64,000 bases of DNA from Stercorarius parasiticus (GCA_013396915.1 VWZL01000258.1:509154-573153), one strand, 5' to 3'. Positions 37,406 through 51,600 are shown, counted from the stretch's first letter. The notes: generated by a model not told the origin, from the sequence alone. Made by a program: numbers and translations.

Positions 37406-40400
37406 ACTCAGATAGTAGGCAATAGCCCGTATAGATAAAATTGCTGCTAAGGGTAAAGAGAATCAGAGCTTGCTTTTTTTACTGCATATGCGGCAGTCTT
37501 GTTTACAGGCATGAGAGCTAGCTTCAGTGCTGAGTGCAGCAATGGGGTCATTACAATTTGATACAAACTGTTTCACTTTTGCCAGTACACATACAAGTGT
37601 CCAGCATTGGCAACCGTTGTTTTATTTGTGGTAAGGTCAGGTTATTTTGTTTGTTGCATTGTTTTTCCTTGTGTTTTAATATAAAACTAGTTTTAACAAC
37701 AAAACAGTCCCTAAAACTCGGCTCTCATGATTAGTTCCAATTCTTAACAGAATAAATCAATGATGTCTTCATAAAAGACATGGATCCTAAGCCTAACTGA
37801 TACTTAAAAAGCAACAACAAATACTTAATCAAGAGTATAGTGTGTTTGTGCAGGAGGGAGGGAAGTGGTTCCTCTTGTAGTATTAGAGCTACATATAGCT
37901 AGGCTGTAACTTTCAACCTTGCTGTGCTTTGACCTCATCTTCTGTTTGGCAGGGAAGGACCAACTCAAAAGGTGATTGTGAGATTGTATCTAATAACATT
38001 AGCATTTTAAAATTATTATTATTTATTGTATTTATTTATTGAGTAACATAAGGCGGAGAGAGAGCCATGGGCAAATCAACACTGCCTCCAGCTGAAATTC
38101 TAGTAGGTTTCACTGAATGAGGTATGGGAATGCATGTAGAGTAAGGAAAATAGAACAAGATATCGCTGCTCATTTGATGAACAGTGACTTGGAGAAGGAA
38201 GAATAAAAGATGGTATCATGTAGATAAACGCAGTCATGGTGTGTTTGGATAAGGCACAGGTGTTGTTACATGAAATAAGGTTATACAGCCTACTTAAATG
38301 CTGACATTCTTGTGGATGAGTCTCTGATATCACAACCATAATGTTCTTTTATAGAACTACATGTACAAAAATTGCATCTTAACTGTATTAAACTCATTAA
38401 GTAACTTAGGATTTAATTTAAGTTTAGTTTGGTCTTACTAGCTCCAACCCTGTGGCAACCAATGTCACACAAGTGCCCTCACAAGTACATACTGTCCAGA
38501 TTTTACCACTAAACTGGGTTTCTCACTGTCTTCACCGTGAATATCGAATCACAATCCATAAAACTAAATTTTATAGATTTAAGTTATTTTTTTAAATGCC
38601 TATTTTAGCTTTTGCCACTTGTCCAATATTAAAAAAAAACAAAGTAGAATGATATCCTTGTAAAGGAAAACTGTACAGTATTGCTTTTAGGTGTCAAAAT
38701 AAACCCATGTAACTATTAAAAATCCAACCATAAATTATGTTCTGAAGAAGTTACAACACATCTCTCTCCCCTGAGAAAGATGAATATAGCAGCATGCCCT
38801 GAAGAGCATTAATTCTACTCTCTTAGACCCAGAACCTGATCTAATTCCTGGGGGGGAAGAAGGGGGAAATCTTTGGAAATTAGAACACTTTCATCCTAGA
38901 ATTTTGACAAGCACAGGGAGAATGTTGCTTTTTTCTCTTGATTCTGGCTGTCCTCCCACCACCTATTTCACAAGAAAGGAAAAAAGATTAATGTTTGCCT
39001 GGGGTTTTGTGTGTGAATTTTTTGTTGGTTTTGTTTGGTTTGTTTTGCTTTTACAGCTAAAATTGTTTGCAAGAGGGAACCAGGAGAAATAACTAACTAT
39101 AGAGCTACTGCCACCTACAGCCTTGCTGAAAAAATAACAGCTTCGGGAAAAATACAAACGTAGTAATAACTGGGTCTTAAATGTCCACCCAGAAAACACT
39201 ACAATATAATGCAAATGATTTAAAATATATTTAGGATCCACCTAAAGATCCTGAAATGCCTTTCGGAAGGAGACCTTAATCAGGTCCTATTTGCCTAGCC
39301 TTTGCTCTCTGATAGATGATTTTTCTTGCACATACTAATGATTAATACTCTGAAAAATCCTCACTTTCTTTTCCCCACATTATGTGGTGAACCACTTTAA
39401 TAGACTCTGGTGTCTATTGTAAAGAGGAATGAGTTACTGCTGGTACCACAGTGATGAAAACTGTTGCACCAGCTGAGCAGAAGTAAGGTGTATCCCGAGA
39501 AGCAGGAGGGTTCCAAAATGCTTGCAAAAGGATCATGGTCAGCTCTACAGTAGCTGTCCCTTGTCTTCCTGATGCTGAGGAAGCAAAAAGTTGAAGCAAG
39601 AGATGAACCAGAACTAGAGTTCTTATAGATCATGCAAATAAAAACTGCAAAGAGGGGAATTTAAAACTGTACTCTTTGTCAAGTGCCTTGTTCCTGCCAG
39701 TAAAGAACAGGGGTTTTTTTGGTTTTATTGTTTTTTTTTTTTTTCTTCTCCCTCTGCCCCATTCTTTTCCAGTGTCAGGCAGCTTTCAAAGGATTTAGTC
39801 ACAAAAAGTCAGGAAATAGCATGTCTTTTGGGAAACTGTTGCTCACCTTTAGGGAGAAGAAGATACTGAAAACCAATCAGACTAGCTGCATGATTTACGT
39901 CCCCCGCCCCCTCGTCTTTAACCAGCCAATATGATGAAAGATGTGTTCAGTGGTGGTGCTTGTATCATTTTGTTCTGGAAGTCACATAGGCACTTGGACC
40001 TATGTTTCATTGGTAATCTGACACCAAACTTAACTTTTTGCAAAGCCTTTGTATTAACCTGTTTTTTTCAGTCTTTAGGCTACAGTAATAGTATGTTTAA
40101 CTCCACTTGATGGCGATATATGGAAAGTATGGGCTAGTTTTCTATTAATTCTAGGAGGTCTAGCTTCAGCTGTTTTAAAAGTTTATTGTCAGACTATAGT
40201 CTTCAGTGTCTTAAAAATAGTGGTCAATCAAATCTAACTCACATGGTCCTAATTAGTCATTTAGGCTTCAATTTGTCACTGGGTTTGGACAATGATTACT
40301 TGTATACCTGTGTTCTTTAGAAAATGAAGGCCTTACAAGTAATTTGAGCATACAAATTGGAAATCAAAGGTAAGCCAACAGGACAATGTGTACACTCTCC

Positions 40401-40888
40401 TGTTGCCATCATTTAGGAACACTTGCTGTAGGTTTGTGACTGACTGTAGATGGAAGAAATTCAAGCCATGAGCAATTCGGGCATTGACAGGTGAGGCATC
40501 TATGGCACTGAAGTGTCTTATGACTCTGGATTTGATAGGAAGTTATACACTTAGAAAATGTAACATTAGTTGGGAATTTGGGATGCTTCAGAAATGGATT
40601 CAACCCATATCTGAGATCCTTCTTTTATGGCAGTGAAACAATTGTTGAGGTTATATATACAAACACAAGGATGATTCTGTGTGGTCAATGTGCTACAGAA
40701 GGATTTGGACAGCATGGGTTCAGCTCATACCTCTGTGACAATCTGTGTGACCTGGAGTATGCAGGCCAAGGCCAATAAAAGGGCTTAAACACATAGGTCC
40801 GATTGGAATTTAATGAGTATTAGACACTTGAATTTAATTGCAGATTTGTCCCTTAATCTGTTTGTGTCCAATTATTTAACCTGAAATA

Positions 40889-41097
40889 AGGATGGTATTT
40901 ACCGAGAGGGTGGTCAGACACTGGAACAGGATTCCTAGAGAGGTGGTTGGTGCCTCAAGTCTGTCAGTGTTTAAGAGGCATTTGGACAATGCCCTTAATA
41001 CCATGGTTTAACTTGGTCAGCTCTGAGTTGGTCAACCAGTTGGACTAGATGATCGTTGTAGGTCCCTTCCAACTGAAATATTCTAGTCTATTCTATT
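40889..41097 (+). mobile_element. CR1 LINE 3' fragment, sense, different subfamily
   Basis: The block contains GAGAGGGTGGTCAGACACTG, AGAGGTGGTTGGTGCCTCAA, GTTGGACTAGATGATCGTTG and AGGTCCCTTCCAACTGAAAT, ending in ATTCTAGTCTATTCTATT. This matches the 3' end of CR1 subfamilies whose terminus is TATTCTATT-like rather than GATTCTATG. It is about 209 bases, 5'-truncated and noncoding. Confidence 0.88.
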
Positions 41098-44000
41098 TCT
41101 CTCCCATGACGCAGTTTTGCCTTTTTGTGTAAGCTCTTCCCTAAGGACTGTTTTTCACCAGTGGAAAGACCAGTAGTATGCTGGTCTCAATGGACAGTAA
41201 GATAATTCACAATGATCTGTAGGAGTAGTGATAATAACCACACCCAGCCGCAGAAGACAGTTAAGAGCTTTCTGTTCTGTGCTTAAAAGATATTTATTTT
41301 ACTGACAAGGAGTTGAGGGGGAAACTAGACTGACATGCTTTTCCCAGAAAGCAAGGGGTTCCTGTTACAGCTTTTGCTGGTGTCTAAAGTGCCCGAGTTC
41401 TCTTGTGTTTCTATCAAATGGTGAATGATTTGTGGAAGAAAATGAAACTGGGAATGCTTTTTGAATTCTTAAGACTCCAAATGAAAGGAAAATCATTTCA
41501 TGAGTTTGGATTTTGGTGTTTCATACAGTAAATAAGTCACTTGGGACTTTTTACTGCATCAGTTCTATTTAAAAAAATCATGATGGGATGTCTTGCCTTA
41601 TTGTAACACTTTAATTTTTGCTGAGTGAAAAGTTGAACAGAATAGATCCTGCAGAAAGCTCAAATCTCAGTTAAGTATAATTTTGTGGGGAAAATATTCA
41701 TTTAAACACTGTTTATTTTTAATGGTATCTTCGGTGATGGAAAGCTCCTGAGATCAGTGGCAAGGCAGAGGGTGTGACTGGTTCCTATAACAAACTCAGA
41801 CCCTGCATCACAGAGACCTGTATCAGACAGTGCCACGTTGCTTACGTTCCTCTTTTGATCATTAGGGTATCCTTTGAGTATCAGTAGTTCCTGTGAAAAT
41901 TGACAAATAAAATACGATTTAATGACCTCATATTTTAACATTCGAGAAGAAGAGTCAAATAGAGTCTGACTTTTAATATTATTGTATTTTATATTTTTCA
42001 TTAGGCATACACTGTAACTCTAAATGGATGCAAACTAAAAACCACATTTGTTCTACTGGTTGACTTCTGCTTTCATATGAGATGCATTTGTGAATTTAGA
42101 GCATGTTCTTTCTGTCCTTTGTATGATAACAGAAAGATGCACTAAAGGGAAAAAAGATCAGCATTCAAATGTGGTGCCCGGGAAGGAAAAAATAAAGCTA
42201 GAAAATACACATCCAAAATGTTAGCAAGTTTTTCAAATATAGTATCTACTTAACTAGATAGTGAAGAGAATTACATTAATTTACTTACATCCACTTTCTG
42301 AAACTTCTAGAATATTTCCATAAGCTTGTACTGAGGACTTAGGGAAATGCATGATTAGTTTAATGTGAAACTGCTTACACTGACCATAGCATTCCTCAGC
42401 ATTTAATTTTTGTAATTAGGTAATCAAGCCACAGTTTGACCAGTATTAAAATTATTATATTTAAGTATGATTTTTTTTTTTTTAATCTGATTGGAGAAAT
42501 TAATTTTAAGAGGTATCTTCGTCTGGCCTCTCATGTAATTACTCTGTAGCAATTCAGTGGTTTCTTCACTTCTCTCCAGGAAGTCCTTTATTTTTAAAAA
42601 CAAAGGCTTCAGAGACTTAGCTGGAAATGGAACCTTTATTCAGTGATCACCAATTAGCATGTCTGAGGCAGTAGCACTTTATTGTACCAGCTCATGGAGG
42701 TTATATTTCTTCAGACGTGTAAGAAAAAAGCATGCTCTGAGCCTTCCAGTTTTACAGCAACTGAGTAGAAATCATTGAGTCATTCCACTGTTCATCTGGT
42801 CTACACAGATTACGTAGTTTAAAGGGACAAGCATCCTAGTGTTTTCTGGTCACCTTAATGGCACTGTGATCTTAGCTGGTTGCTCTTAAGGTCATTGAAA
42901 GCAAACTAAGAAAATTAACTGCCTGTTTTTGTTCGGATTTGGAACTTAGCATTGCCATAAACCTGTGAATGAGAGCCAGTGCATGGCGAGTTTTGCTGAG
43001 CTGAGTTCTGAACCTGGCCTACTGGAGCTGTTCCTTGGGAATGTGGTGTGTTGCTCTTCCTCAGAACCTCTTAAGAAGGAAGATAAAGATATGTGTTTTA
43101 GTGCTATAAAACACCTGGAAATGGCACTTACCACAGCTTGCCTGTTACTGACACAGCAAACATCTCGTGCTCGGACTCCATTGTGTCTAATGTTAACGTA
43201 GTGTACTAGGTTACAGGCTAGTAACCTTTTGCAGAACAGAAGAGTTTACGTTAACCCCCTCCCCAGATCTACATCATAAAGAGGATTCAGTTTTACTCCT
43301 TCAGCCCAGGTGAGCTACTTAAGGAAGAAAGTATGAGATGCTTCCCCTCTTCAGGTGTGCCTCCAAAACTACATTTAATCTACAACAGTGTAACTTGTTA
43401 TAGCTTCACCATGACTAGTCAGATTGACTTAGATCAACTGGGGAAGTGGTCAAGAATATTCTCTCTATGGCAAAGTTTTATACTGACAACTGGGCATGAT
43501 CCTTGATGAATAATTAATGTGAAAAATGGCTGGAATAATTAAACCAGTGCAGGGCTCTAAGCTTACGTTGAGGGGTTTCTGGATCTTCTTCATGTCCAGT
43601 TTTAGGATATAAATGGCAGAATACAACTACTGTAGGATTGTTAGAACAGGAGCTTTGTACTTTTTAAGAAACTCTAGAAATTTTGGATCAAATCTTACTG
43701 GATATAGGGACATTCCAAAAGGGACCTTGCTTTCATGTAGGAGATTCATGGTAGTCCATGGACTTTTCTGTGTAAGAAATTTTCTTTTATGTTCAGAAAA
43801 CACATGATAGAAGTCTTTCCATCTGGGGAGGGTGATTAAAAAAAAAAAAAAAAGTCAAGCATATTCCAAAAGTAAAAAAATCACACCAGGACATCAACTT
43901 ATACCTCATTTATTATATTTTCTGGGTAGGGGTAAAGCCAAACACTTCAAGCATTCACGCAGTGCCTGCAAGTTTTCACAGTCCTATCTGAAAACACTTC

Positions 44001-44959
44001 AGTAACATTAAAATTCCACGCTGAATACTGGAAAGTGAAGAAGTAATGGTACTGAGTTTTTGCTGGCATTATCTCTTGGTAAAAGACTGTTAGCACAATG
44101 CTTAGGAATAGGCATTCTCTCTGAATTTAAGTCATCTGAGTTTATCCTAACTGACTGGTTGCAAGTGCTCCTACTTCTTAGGATTGTGCCTCTGACATAC
44201 AAAAAAGTCATATTGTAAGAGTTCCTGTGGTACTGTAGACTGATACAGGACTTGTTGGAAGTTAGAGTTTGACACAAATAAGTAAACTGAAGCTGGAGCC
44301 GATTTATCTTCACAGGCTGTCTGTAAACTGCAGTAGCTCATGTTGCTACTTTAGGAGCAGCTCAGTTCTCTACATAACAGTAGGCTGTTTGGGGGCAAGG
44401 TAACGAGCTGGGGCAGTTATCTCATCATGCCTTCGTATCAGACAGAGCCCTCTGTGCCTGCTCATGACTGCTGCTGGTCCTTCTAAACACTGAGAAGACC
44501 AGAATCTGGAGTCTGTATGGGATGACTTAGGTAAGTGTGTGCTGATGTTAGTGGGCTTCTGTGTGTTTGTCCCATATTTATAATGCAAGTGCAGCTACCA
44601 TCCATGACTCAAATGTGATTTTTTTGGGGTTAGGAACTGGCCTTGCTCTCTCCAGCTTTTAGTACAATGGGATCTTAGTCTGGGGTTTACATATTGCTAT
44701 CAGAAGACAGTCTGATACAGCAATATCCTAAGTAAGACAAATCCAGTCACAAAGTAAAAAATAGAGTATGTATCATTAGTGATGTTGAAACAAGGCATTT
44801 TTAGGAGTGAAGTGACTAGTTGAACTGTTGTGATGCAGCCACGTGCTGGTCAGTGCTCCCTGTCTTGATTAAATACTGGTACATTTAATATTGCTGCACT
44901 TACTGTGACTTCTGTTATTCTTGCATTTCAAGCCTGGTGTGGTCATACCTGTGTTGAAC
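41098..44959. other. Intergenic DNA, no gene seen
   Basis: AT-rich with only short frames (the longest about 101 codons). A 78-codon plus-strand frame at 42965 to 43201 has ordinary amino acid composition but no recognised domain. Poly-A or poly-T tracts occur near 42472 and 43839. Confidence 0.5.
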
Positions 44960-44965
44960 TGTTAA
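44960..44965. repeat. Target-site duplication, left copy (TGTTAA)
   Basis: Identical to 45659 to 45664 on the other side of the LTR. Six bases would fit a beta/alpharetrovirus-like integrase more than the 5 bases usual for ERVL. Six bases can match by chance, so the call depends on the LTR ends. Confidence 0.55.
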
Positions 44966-45658
44966 AGCAGGAGCCACTGCCCGAGCATTCACACACCATT
45001 CAGGGAGTTGCACGCACACCACCTGAATCTTTAACTGCTAGGACCACAGTCCCTTCACAGCAGGCAACTCCAGTGAGCTGATGGGTGCCCCTTTCAACTC
45101 CACACACAGACACGTATACTCTCGGGTGTGCTTCTCCTCCTTTAGGCTCGACCCTAGGTTTTCTGCAGCAGAGTCTCAGGCATCAGATTTTATAAAATAA
45201 TTAATTTAATTGAAAGGTACAGAAGCAAGGACAGTCTGGGCTGTGTGCCTCCAAAGAGAGGGACCCTGAACAAAGAAATCCCTGGGCAATTATACCCTTG
45301 TGATCCATATACTCGCCCCTCACGTGCTCTTCACATATTGTCCACGTGTCTCTTAGTCCAGTGGTGATTTTTGGTATGGGGTCTTCTAACATCTTATTGG
45401 ATTCTTTTTCTGTGTCCAGGCAGGCAGGCTACTAACTTGTTGATTCGCAGTTTCAACTGGGGGTTGGAGCCTCCTTATCTTCTGGTTTACACTCCTTGTG
45501 CACCTGCACTCGCTGGCAGAACATGGAGAACCGAAGAGTCCCAGACTTGGGAAAAACACTACCAAAACTTAAATGTGATATCAATATCTTCCCCATACTA
45601 AAAGACTAAACGCAGCACTGCAGCGGCTGCTAGGAAAATTAAGAAGAAAAAACCTACA
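44966..45658 (-). mobile_element. Endogenous retrovirus solo LTR, antisense
   Basis: A 693-base element flanked by identical 6-base direct repeats, TGTTAA, at 44960 to 44965 and 45659 to 45664. Read on the minus strand it starts TGTAGG. Its first ~150 bases resemble the 5' part of common avian ERV LTRs (TTAATTTTCCTAGCAGC, GCAGTGCTGCG, GTTCTGCCAGCGA). A TATAATT box lies at 45289 to 45295 and an AATTAAA polyadenylation-type signal at 45205 to 45211. GGGTCCCTCTCTTTGGAGGC between them fits an R/U5-like segment. The far end reads inward as AGCAGG, an imperfect inverted match to TGTAGG, with the usual terminal CA apparently changed to CT. No retroviral coding sequence is nearby, so this is a solo LTR left by recombination. 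Confidence 0.68.
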
Positions 45659-45664
45659 TGTTAA
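45659..45664. repeat. Target-site duplication, right copy (TGTTAA)
   Basis: Right-hand partner of the repeat at 44960. It directly follows the 5' TG of the minus-strand LTR. Confidence 0.55.
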
Positions 45665-48600
45665 GAGCAACAGAACTGTAAGAAACACCAACTTGCTATC
45701 TTTGGCTAACCTGATTATTTTTAGCAAACTTTTTCCATGATGACATGAAAAATTTTATAGGAAGTTCGTGTCAGAGAAATACATGCTATTGTTTTAATGC
45801 AAATCTAATTACTCTGTGGGACGTTTTGCATGCTTAGCAAGTCCTTATCCAAGGATGATTGCTTCAGCTCTTTAGCAGCTCCAACTTCCGGGAGTAATTC
45901 AGAGAAATTAGTGCTGCTTGGGTTAGAAGGCTTCCTGATGCAAAACTGGCATTCATGCACTGTAATTGAGCCCTGACTTGAATGAAAATTGATGACAACA
46001 GGTAATAAAACTGTAGGCCCCCTTAGAGAGTGCAAAGATGGTTAGAGTCTATGGCAGGCATCAAAGGAAGTCAAAGGTGATACCAGTAGAGGCTGATTAG
46101 AAAAGGCAACAGGTACCGCTTCTGCCTCCTCCTAGCTCTACAAAAAATATTTTCTGAGCATTATGCATGTTCAGATATTGTTTCATATGCTGCAAATTAT
46201 TTGTGCCAATGGGTTATATAATTATTTGGCCACATACGCAAGATGCGTATTAATAACTGTTTTGGCTGTTGCATATGGAAAGCTGATTAGAAAGAGCAAG
46301 CATAGTTGGCAGTGCTGAAGTGTATGTGCTTTGTTTGTACCATCCTTTGCAGTTCCATGGTATCTTTCATAATTATTTAATTTCTTATAGTTGGTAAAAG
46401 GAAAAAAATGTGATGCATGCTGGTATGAGATGTAGGAAGTTAAAGCAATTCAAATCAGTGAAACAGTCGTAAAACCAAGATAAGCTAAGAACGCGCTCAG
46501 CAGAAAAGATAAGTATTTAAAGTATTTCACATCTCCTAAGTATGTTCCTTGCTTCCAGAAAGTAAGTTTCAGAAGTACTTTCTTTCTCCTGAAGCTTGCT
46601 AAAATCTCCAACTCAGTGAAAGTACTTGAGGATATGCTAGGTGCCATGAAGAGCAGGGTTGATGTAAGATAGTGGTAGGCACGCTTTTGAGTGGTCTGTT
46701 TAACACCTAACACATCTCAGAACTCATCATGGTATCCAAATCAAAATGTTAGTCTTTAACATTATTTTTAAAACATTAGAACTAATTTTAAGGACAGTCA
46801 GTGGTTTTGATACAACGAATTTTCACCATGACTTATTTACTTGGATAATACTTTCTCAAGAATCTCAAACAAATAAATTCTGAATTGTAGTAATGGCAGT
46901 TAAAGTCTGGGACTTGGTTTGTTTGTAACATAACTGAGTTAAAGTACCAAAATATCTACCTAGATGGAGCATGTGTTCTACAGGTATCTCTGCTTAATTT
47001 GTTTATAAAGATAGGAAGCTTGAAAAATTTTTAAAATTTGCTACCATGGAGACTGGCTTAGCTGAAGTGAAGACCTTCCATACTTTTAGATATAATAGTT
47101 TCTTGAAAACTATTTTGTGAACAGAAACTGAACTATTTCACTTACAGAAAGAAGATGAAATTAAATATCCATGGTTGGTTAGATTCAATTACACCGTGCT
47201 TCCTAAGAAGCAGAAAGTAACATTGGCAGTATTTAAAAAAAAAAAAANTCATGGAATTCTTGCAAGAATTCCCAGAAGGATAAAAAAGGTGCGATGAATA
47301 AGCAATAACAGAAATAGCACTCCTGATAGCAAAGGTGTTTTCAAAGTGTATTACAGAGACTTGGATTTGCTCCAAATTCCATTTGTAAACACTGATGAAA
47401 CTTCAGAAATTGCTAAATAGAAGTTTACTTGTGCCTGTTATTAAGAGCGAAGCTCTTATAGTCCAGTTTTCAGTGTCTTTTTATAAAATGCATGTTTTGC
47501 TATGGTGAAATGACAAGCATATCAAAATAATTTTATAAATTAGCTGATTATATTTTATTATTACTTATGTTGTACATCCAGTTATGATCTTTATTTTAAG
47601 TTCAAGGTAATCAAGGTAATCACACAACTACGTGAACAACAGAGACCTTTTCTTGCCAAGAAGTGTCTCCCCAGTTCACACATCAGAAAACCTTTGATCA
47701 TATGTCCTGTTGAACATCACTATTGGACAAGGCAACTACTTGAATCATTGAACAGACTCATATTTAAACAGGTTGAAGAGTTCTAGTGGAGGAAGCTCTT
47801 TTTCTGACATCTTCCTTGGCAAACCCTTAGTCTCACAGGCATGCATAAATTAGTGCTACTTGTACCTTTTAGGGCATTCGGGAAGAAAAAGAGAATGAAG
47901 CGAACACTGGTCATTCAAATATAAGTCTAGGTAAAAATAGTATGATATAATAACGCAAAATCTTTCCCCGTGACTTCATGTGTTCTTATCTCTGACAATT
48001 GATTGGGTTGTGGGGGTTCACTGTTCTTGAGGGTCATGTCCTAAAACCATTTCTGTATGTTTGTTTGTCAATCAACAAACTCTAAATATTTACAGATTTG
48101 CAGTCTCAACTTCCCTATCTGACTACTATTTGACTGTATTTCCTACCTGGGAACATACAAAGGGTTAGTCCATTTGCTTGAGGAAAGACTTTTCTGTTCA
48201 CTATTCAAGCTGTTAGAGGACCTAGCTGTGTGCCTCACTGGACATTAGGTGGCTTCGTCATTGAATTTTCTGTTCATTTCCAAAACTGGATTGGGTTATA
48301 TTTGTCTGAAATGTGAAGAAGTAAAAGGCTTGAGGGAGAGTATTGATGGTAGCAGAACATGAGATAAACAGGTGAAAACCCCTCTTCCTTCTGCTGCTAC
48401 TTCAGTGATGCTGCTTTCTAGGTTTAAGTATCTCTTTCCTTCCCCAGGGTAAAGTCAATATAAAACTGGAAAGCTGCTGGTCCTTTAGAGCAGGACTGGA
48501 GGAAAATCAGGAATTGGGATCCAGTATTCTCAATCTAGGGCAGTGGCTTTAGTGAGATGATTTAAGGCTCAATCCTTGAACTCGGGGAGATAGGTAAGAA

Positions 48601-51600
48601 AGGGAAGCCAGGTCTCTAAGCTGTCTGGTAATGGAGACTCTTAAGTAAAGTATTGAAATTGTTTGGAAAGCCTCTTGCCAGTAATTGCAGCTGTTCTGTT
48701 GACTGCACAAATGAACTGGTTGCTTCTGTCCGTCCCCTTAAGTCTTTACTGCTATCTAGCAGTTGATCTGATAATTTTTATGTTTAAGAAGCCATTCTGT
48801 AGTTCAGGACAACACTGTTTGCAATGTCTGTATAGGGAAGGGAGGAGGCAGTAAAGTTTTATTGTGTTTGCAAGCAAGTCCATTGTGACCCTGTGGTATA
48901 AAAGCAGGAGCGCAGCCTGACCCTTCAGTGTAGGAAGACAGTGCTGAAGTATAAGTGTATGGATTTCTCTCTCTACATGTCAACGTAGAGAAGAAGAAAG
49001 GTGTGAAACCCAACTTGTTCTTTTGGTTCCTGCTGCCTCCTTTCACATGTGTTTTGTAGGTAGCGGTCTGCTTTGCCAACAATATAACATACAGAAAAGT
49101 ACTGTTTCCTGGAGATAGAGTATATAACATGTAAATCTAGCATTATCATCATCCCTTACAAAAAAAGCAGAGGACACCACCACCTCAGAATGGTACAGGC
49201 CTGAAGCTAAACTTTCACCAAGGTTTAGTTTGAGTGCAGTTGTAGTGACAGAGTGGCTGATGAGAGTGTAAGTATGAACTGCTAGCAAAGCTGCACACCA
49301 CAGCAGGTATCTCTACTTGAAAATCCAGAAGCAAAATGTCGGGTTCATTTACCTTAACGCGGGAGGAATGCATTCTAGACTTAGGCATCCATAAAATGTG
49401 TCTGAAAGTTGTTGTGTTTATGCAAGCTGTAAAATATCTCCCAATTATTGAGACATAATCGTGTCACAGGTGAGGCAGTCATGACTTGGAGCCCACGTGC
49501 ACAAGTCCTGGCAGAATCCCTTCCTGGCTTCTGGAACTAGGAGCATAGCTTAAGAACACCTGAGAAGCTGTAGGCTGAGTCAGCTTGGGTTGCTACTTGG
49601 GTCTCAGTGCCCACACTGTTAGAGCTGTAGGACTGGAGCAGCAGCAGAAGAGAGGAGATAGTGATGGTGTGAAGGAGAAGCCCTGTTTGGGTTTAAAAAG
49701 GATGTGGAAGAGGAGTCAGAAAGGGAGAGGAGGTGGGCTGAAGAAAAGAACACCAGGGAACTGGACCTGAGGAAGCACAGAACACTGCCTAATTTCTCAA
49801 GTGAATCTTCACAACAAAGCCGAAATGCCTGCTTCATAGTGTCAAAATAATTTTTTACTCCCTCAGAGTTGCTGTGTTTGTGCAGATAGAAGGCTGCAGC
49901 AGGGACCGCCAAGTTTTCAGTTGTCCAAACAAAGCAAAATGTTTCAAGTTGTCCTTTTAACAGCATGTTTCTATTAAAACATCCAGCGCAATCAGATTAT
50001 ATCACTAAAAACAAATATACAGTCAGGCATAAAGCCAGTGGATTAGCTACAGTTCTGGTTTATCAAGAACAACAATACTAGTATCAGAGCAGAAGGAACT
50101 GAAACACTCTAGCACTTGGGTACATGGTAATTAATGGCGCCTTAATAAGTACTTGGTGAAAGGCTAATGTACTGGGTGTTCCCAGTAAGTGTCTGAAAGA
50201 CATATTGTTGGTGTGGCAGAAACTCAGATCTGGGTTTATAGCTGAATTCTTTCATTAGATCCTTAGTTCCTTAGCAAGTGGGGTTGTCTACATGCCTTTA
50301 TGTTAATGCCAGTATTCATGTGTATTGTTAACTGTGTCTAATGGGGATAAAATGGTAATGCAAAGGCCTTGTCTACCCTACCTGTCCCTCCCAAAGGGGT
50401 TTTAGAAGTACAAATTTTCTCACTAACATACTGGCGTCAGTAGCTAGTTGTGTGCTGCACATATGCTTTTAGAGTCTGGGTTGGGGTTAACTTCTTAAAA
50501 TCAGCCCTATAGACTGGCTAAAAATAAACCAATGCTCCACTTGCATTTGGAAGCTTTCAGATCCTGGATTCTAATCTAACTTTACAGCATGGTTACTCCC
50601 TAATTAAGGATTCTGTGGATTAGAAACTGTGCCATGTCTAACTGCAATGTAAATAAGATATATTAGCTCTTTGCCTAGCAAATATTGAATAACTGTTTTT
50701 GGAGTATTAAAAAAAAAAAAAAAAGATGAACTAGCATTTTGTGTCTATACTATAAAAAAGAACAGCTTTGCCAGGATGTACTTCATCTTTTCACTGTAAT
50801 GACAGACTTTCTTCATTTACTTCCGTAGGAAATATTAAATTTTATGAATGAGTCTATCAGTGTTTGACAAACTCTCACTTGAAGATACATCAGTTATCTC
50901 CACTGATAAAAGGCCTATATGGTTGTTATAAGTTGCAACTTTACTTTGCATAGCTAAAGGCAAATATTACAAATCCTACCAATCTGTCTATATTTACTCT
51001 GATTTCTTTTACAGTTCTGTCTCATGCAGTTCTAGGGCTCTAAAGACCATATTGAGTCTCAGGTTGTTCCAGTCAACAAGTCCCATATTTATACTGTCCT
51101 AAACCTCATGCAGTTTTTACATTTGTGCAAGCTGCTTGTACAATTTCGGAATAAAAGTATCCATGTTGATCTATATGTCTTAGAAGAACAAAATCTTTCT
51201 GCTTTAATGAATCTTCTTGGAATATTAAAGTAGCTGCAAATAATATAGTGAGATTCTGACTGAAGTGCTTTTCCAGACAACAATGTCCCACTTCTCTAGG
51301 ATGCCCATTTTCTGCAGCAAAGCCCGGCCCAAACAGACAAAACCGCAACTTGAGGTAGGATGACAGCATCACATTTTTTCAAAACCGAATTTTAAACAAA
51401 TTTTTAAGGAGAATGAATCTGTCTGTGGCTCGTTAAGCTGCATCGCATGGGTCTCCTGATAATGTAACTCTTTGTTTAGTGTAAGGTAAACAAGCAGTTT
51501 TAGCATTAGTCCAGGGGAAGGTGATGTGCTAAAAGCAGATAAAGTTGTCTGAGAAGACAGGAAGTAACTTCTCATGGCCTCTCTCCCTGATTATGGTAAC

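Larger units (their letters stand above)
35263..40888. other. Intergenic DNA, no gene seen
   Basis: AT-rich. It contains long T tracts at 36181 to 36208 (T13-CC-T13) and 39714 to 39745, a perfect 12-base doublet (ATTCATTGTATA) at 37382 to 37405, and a TTATT-rich stretch near 38012 to 38041. No exon, RNA gene or further element was recognised. Confidence 0.55.

Noticed and set aside
45289..45295. Reading the LTR TATA box as a host promoter
   Set aside because: It sits at the expected place inside the solo LTR and is better explained as part of it.
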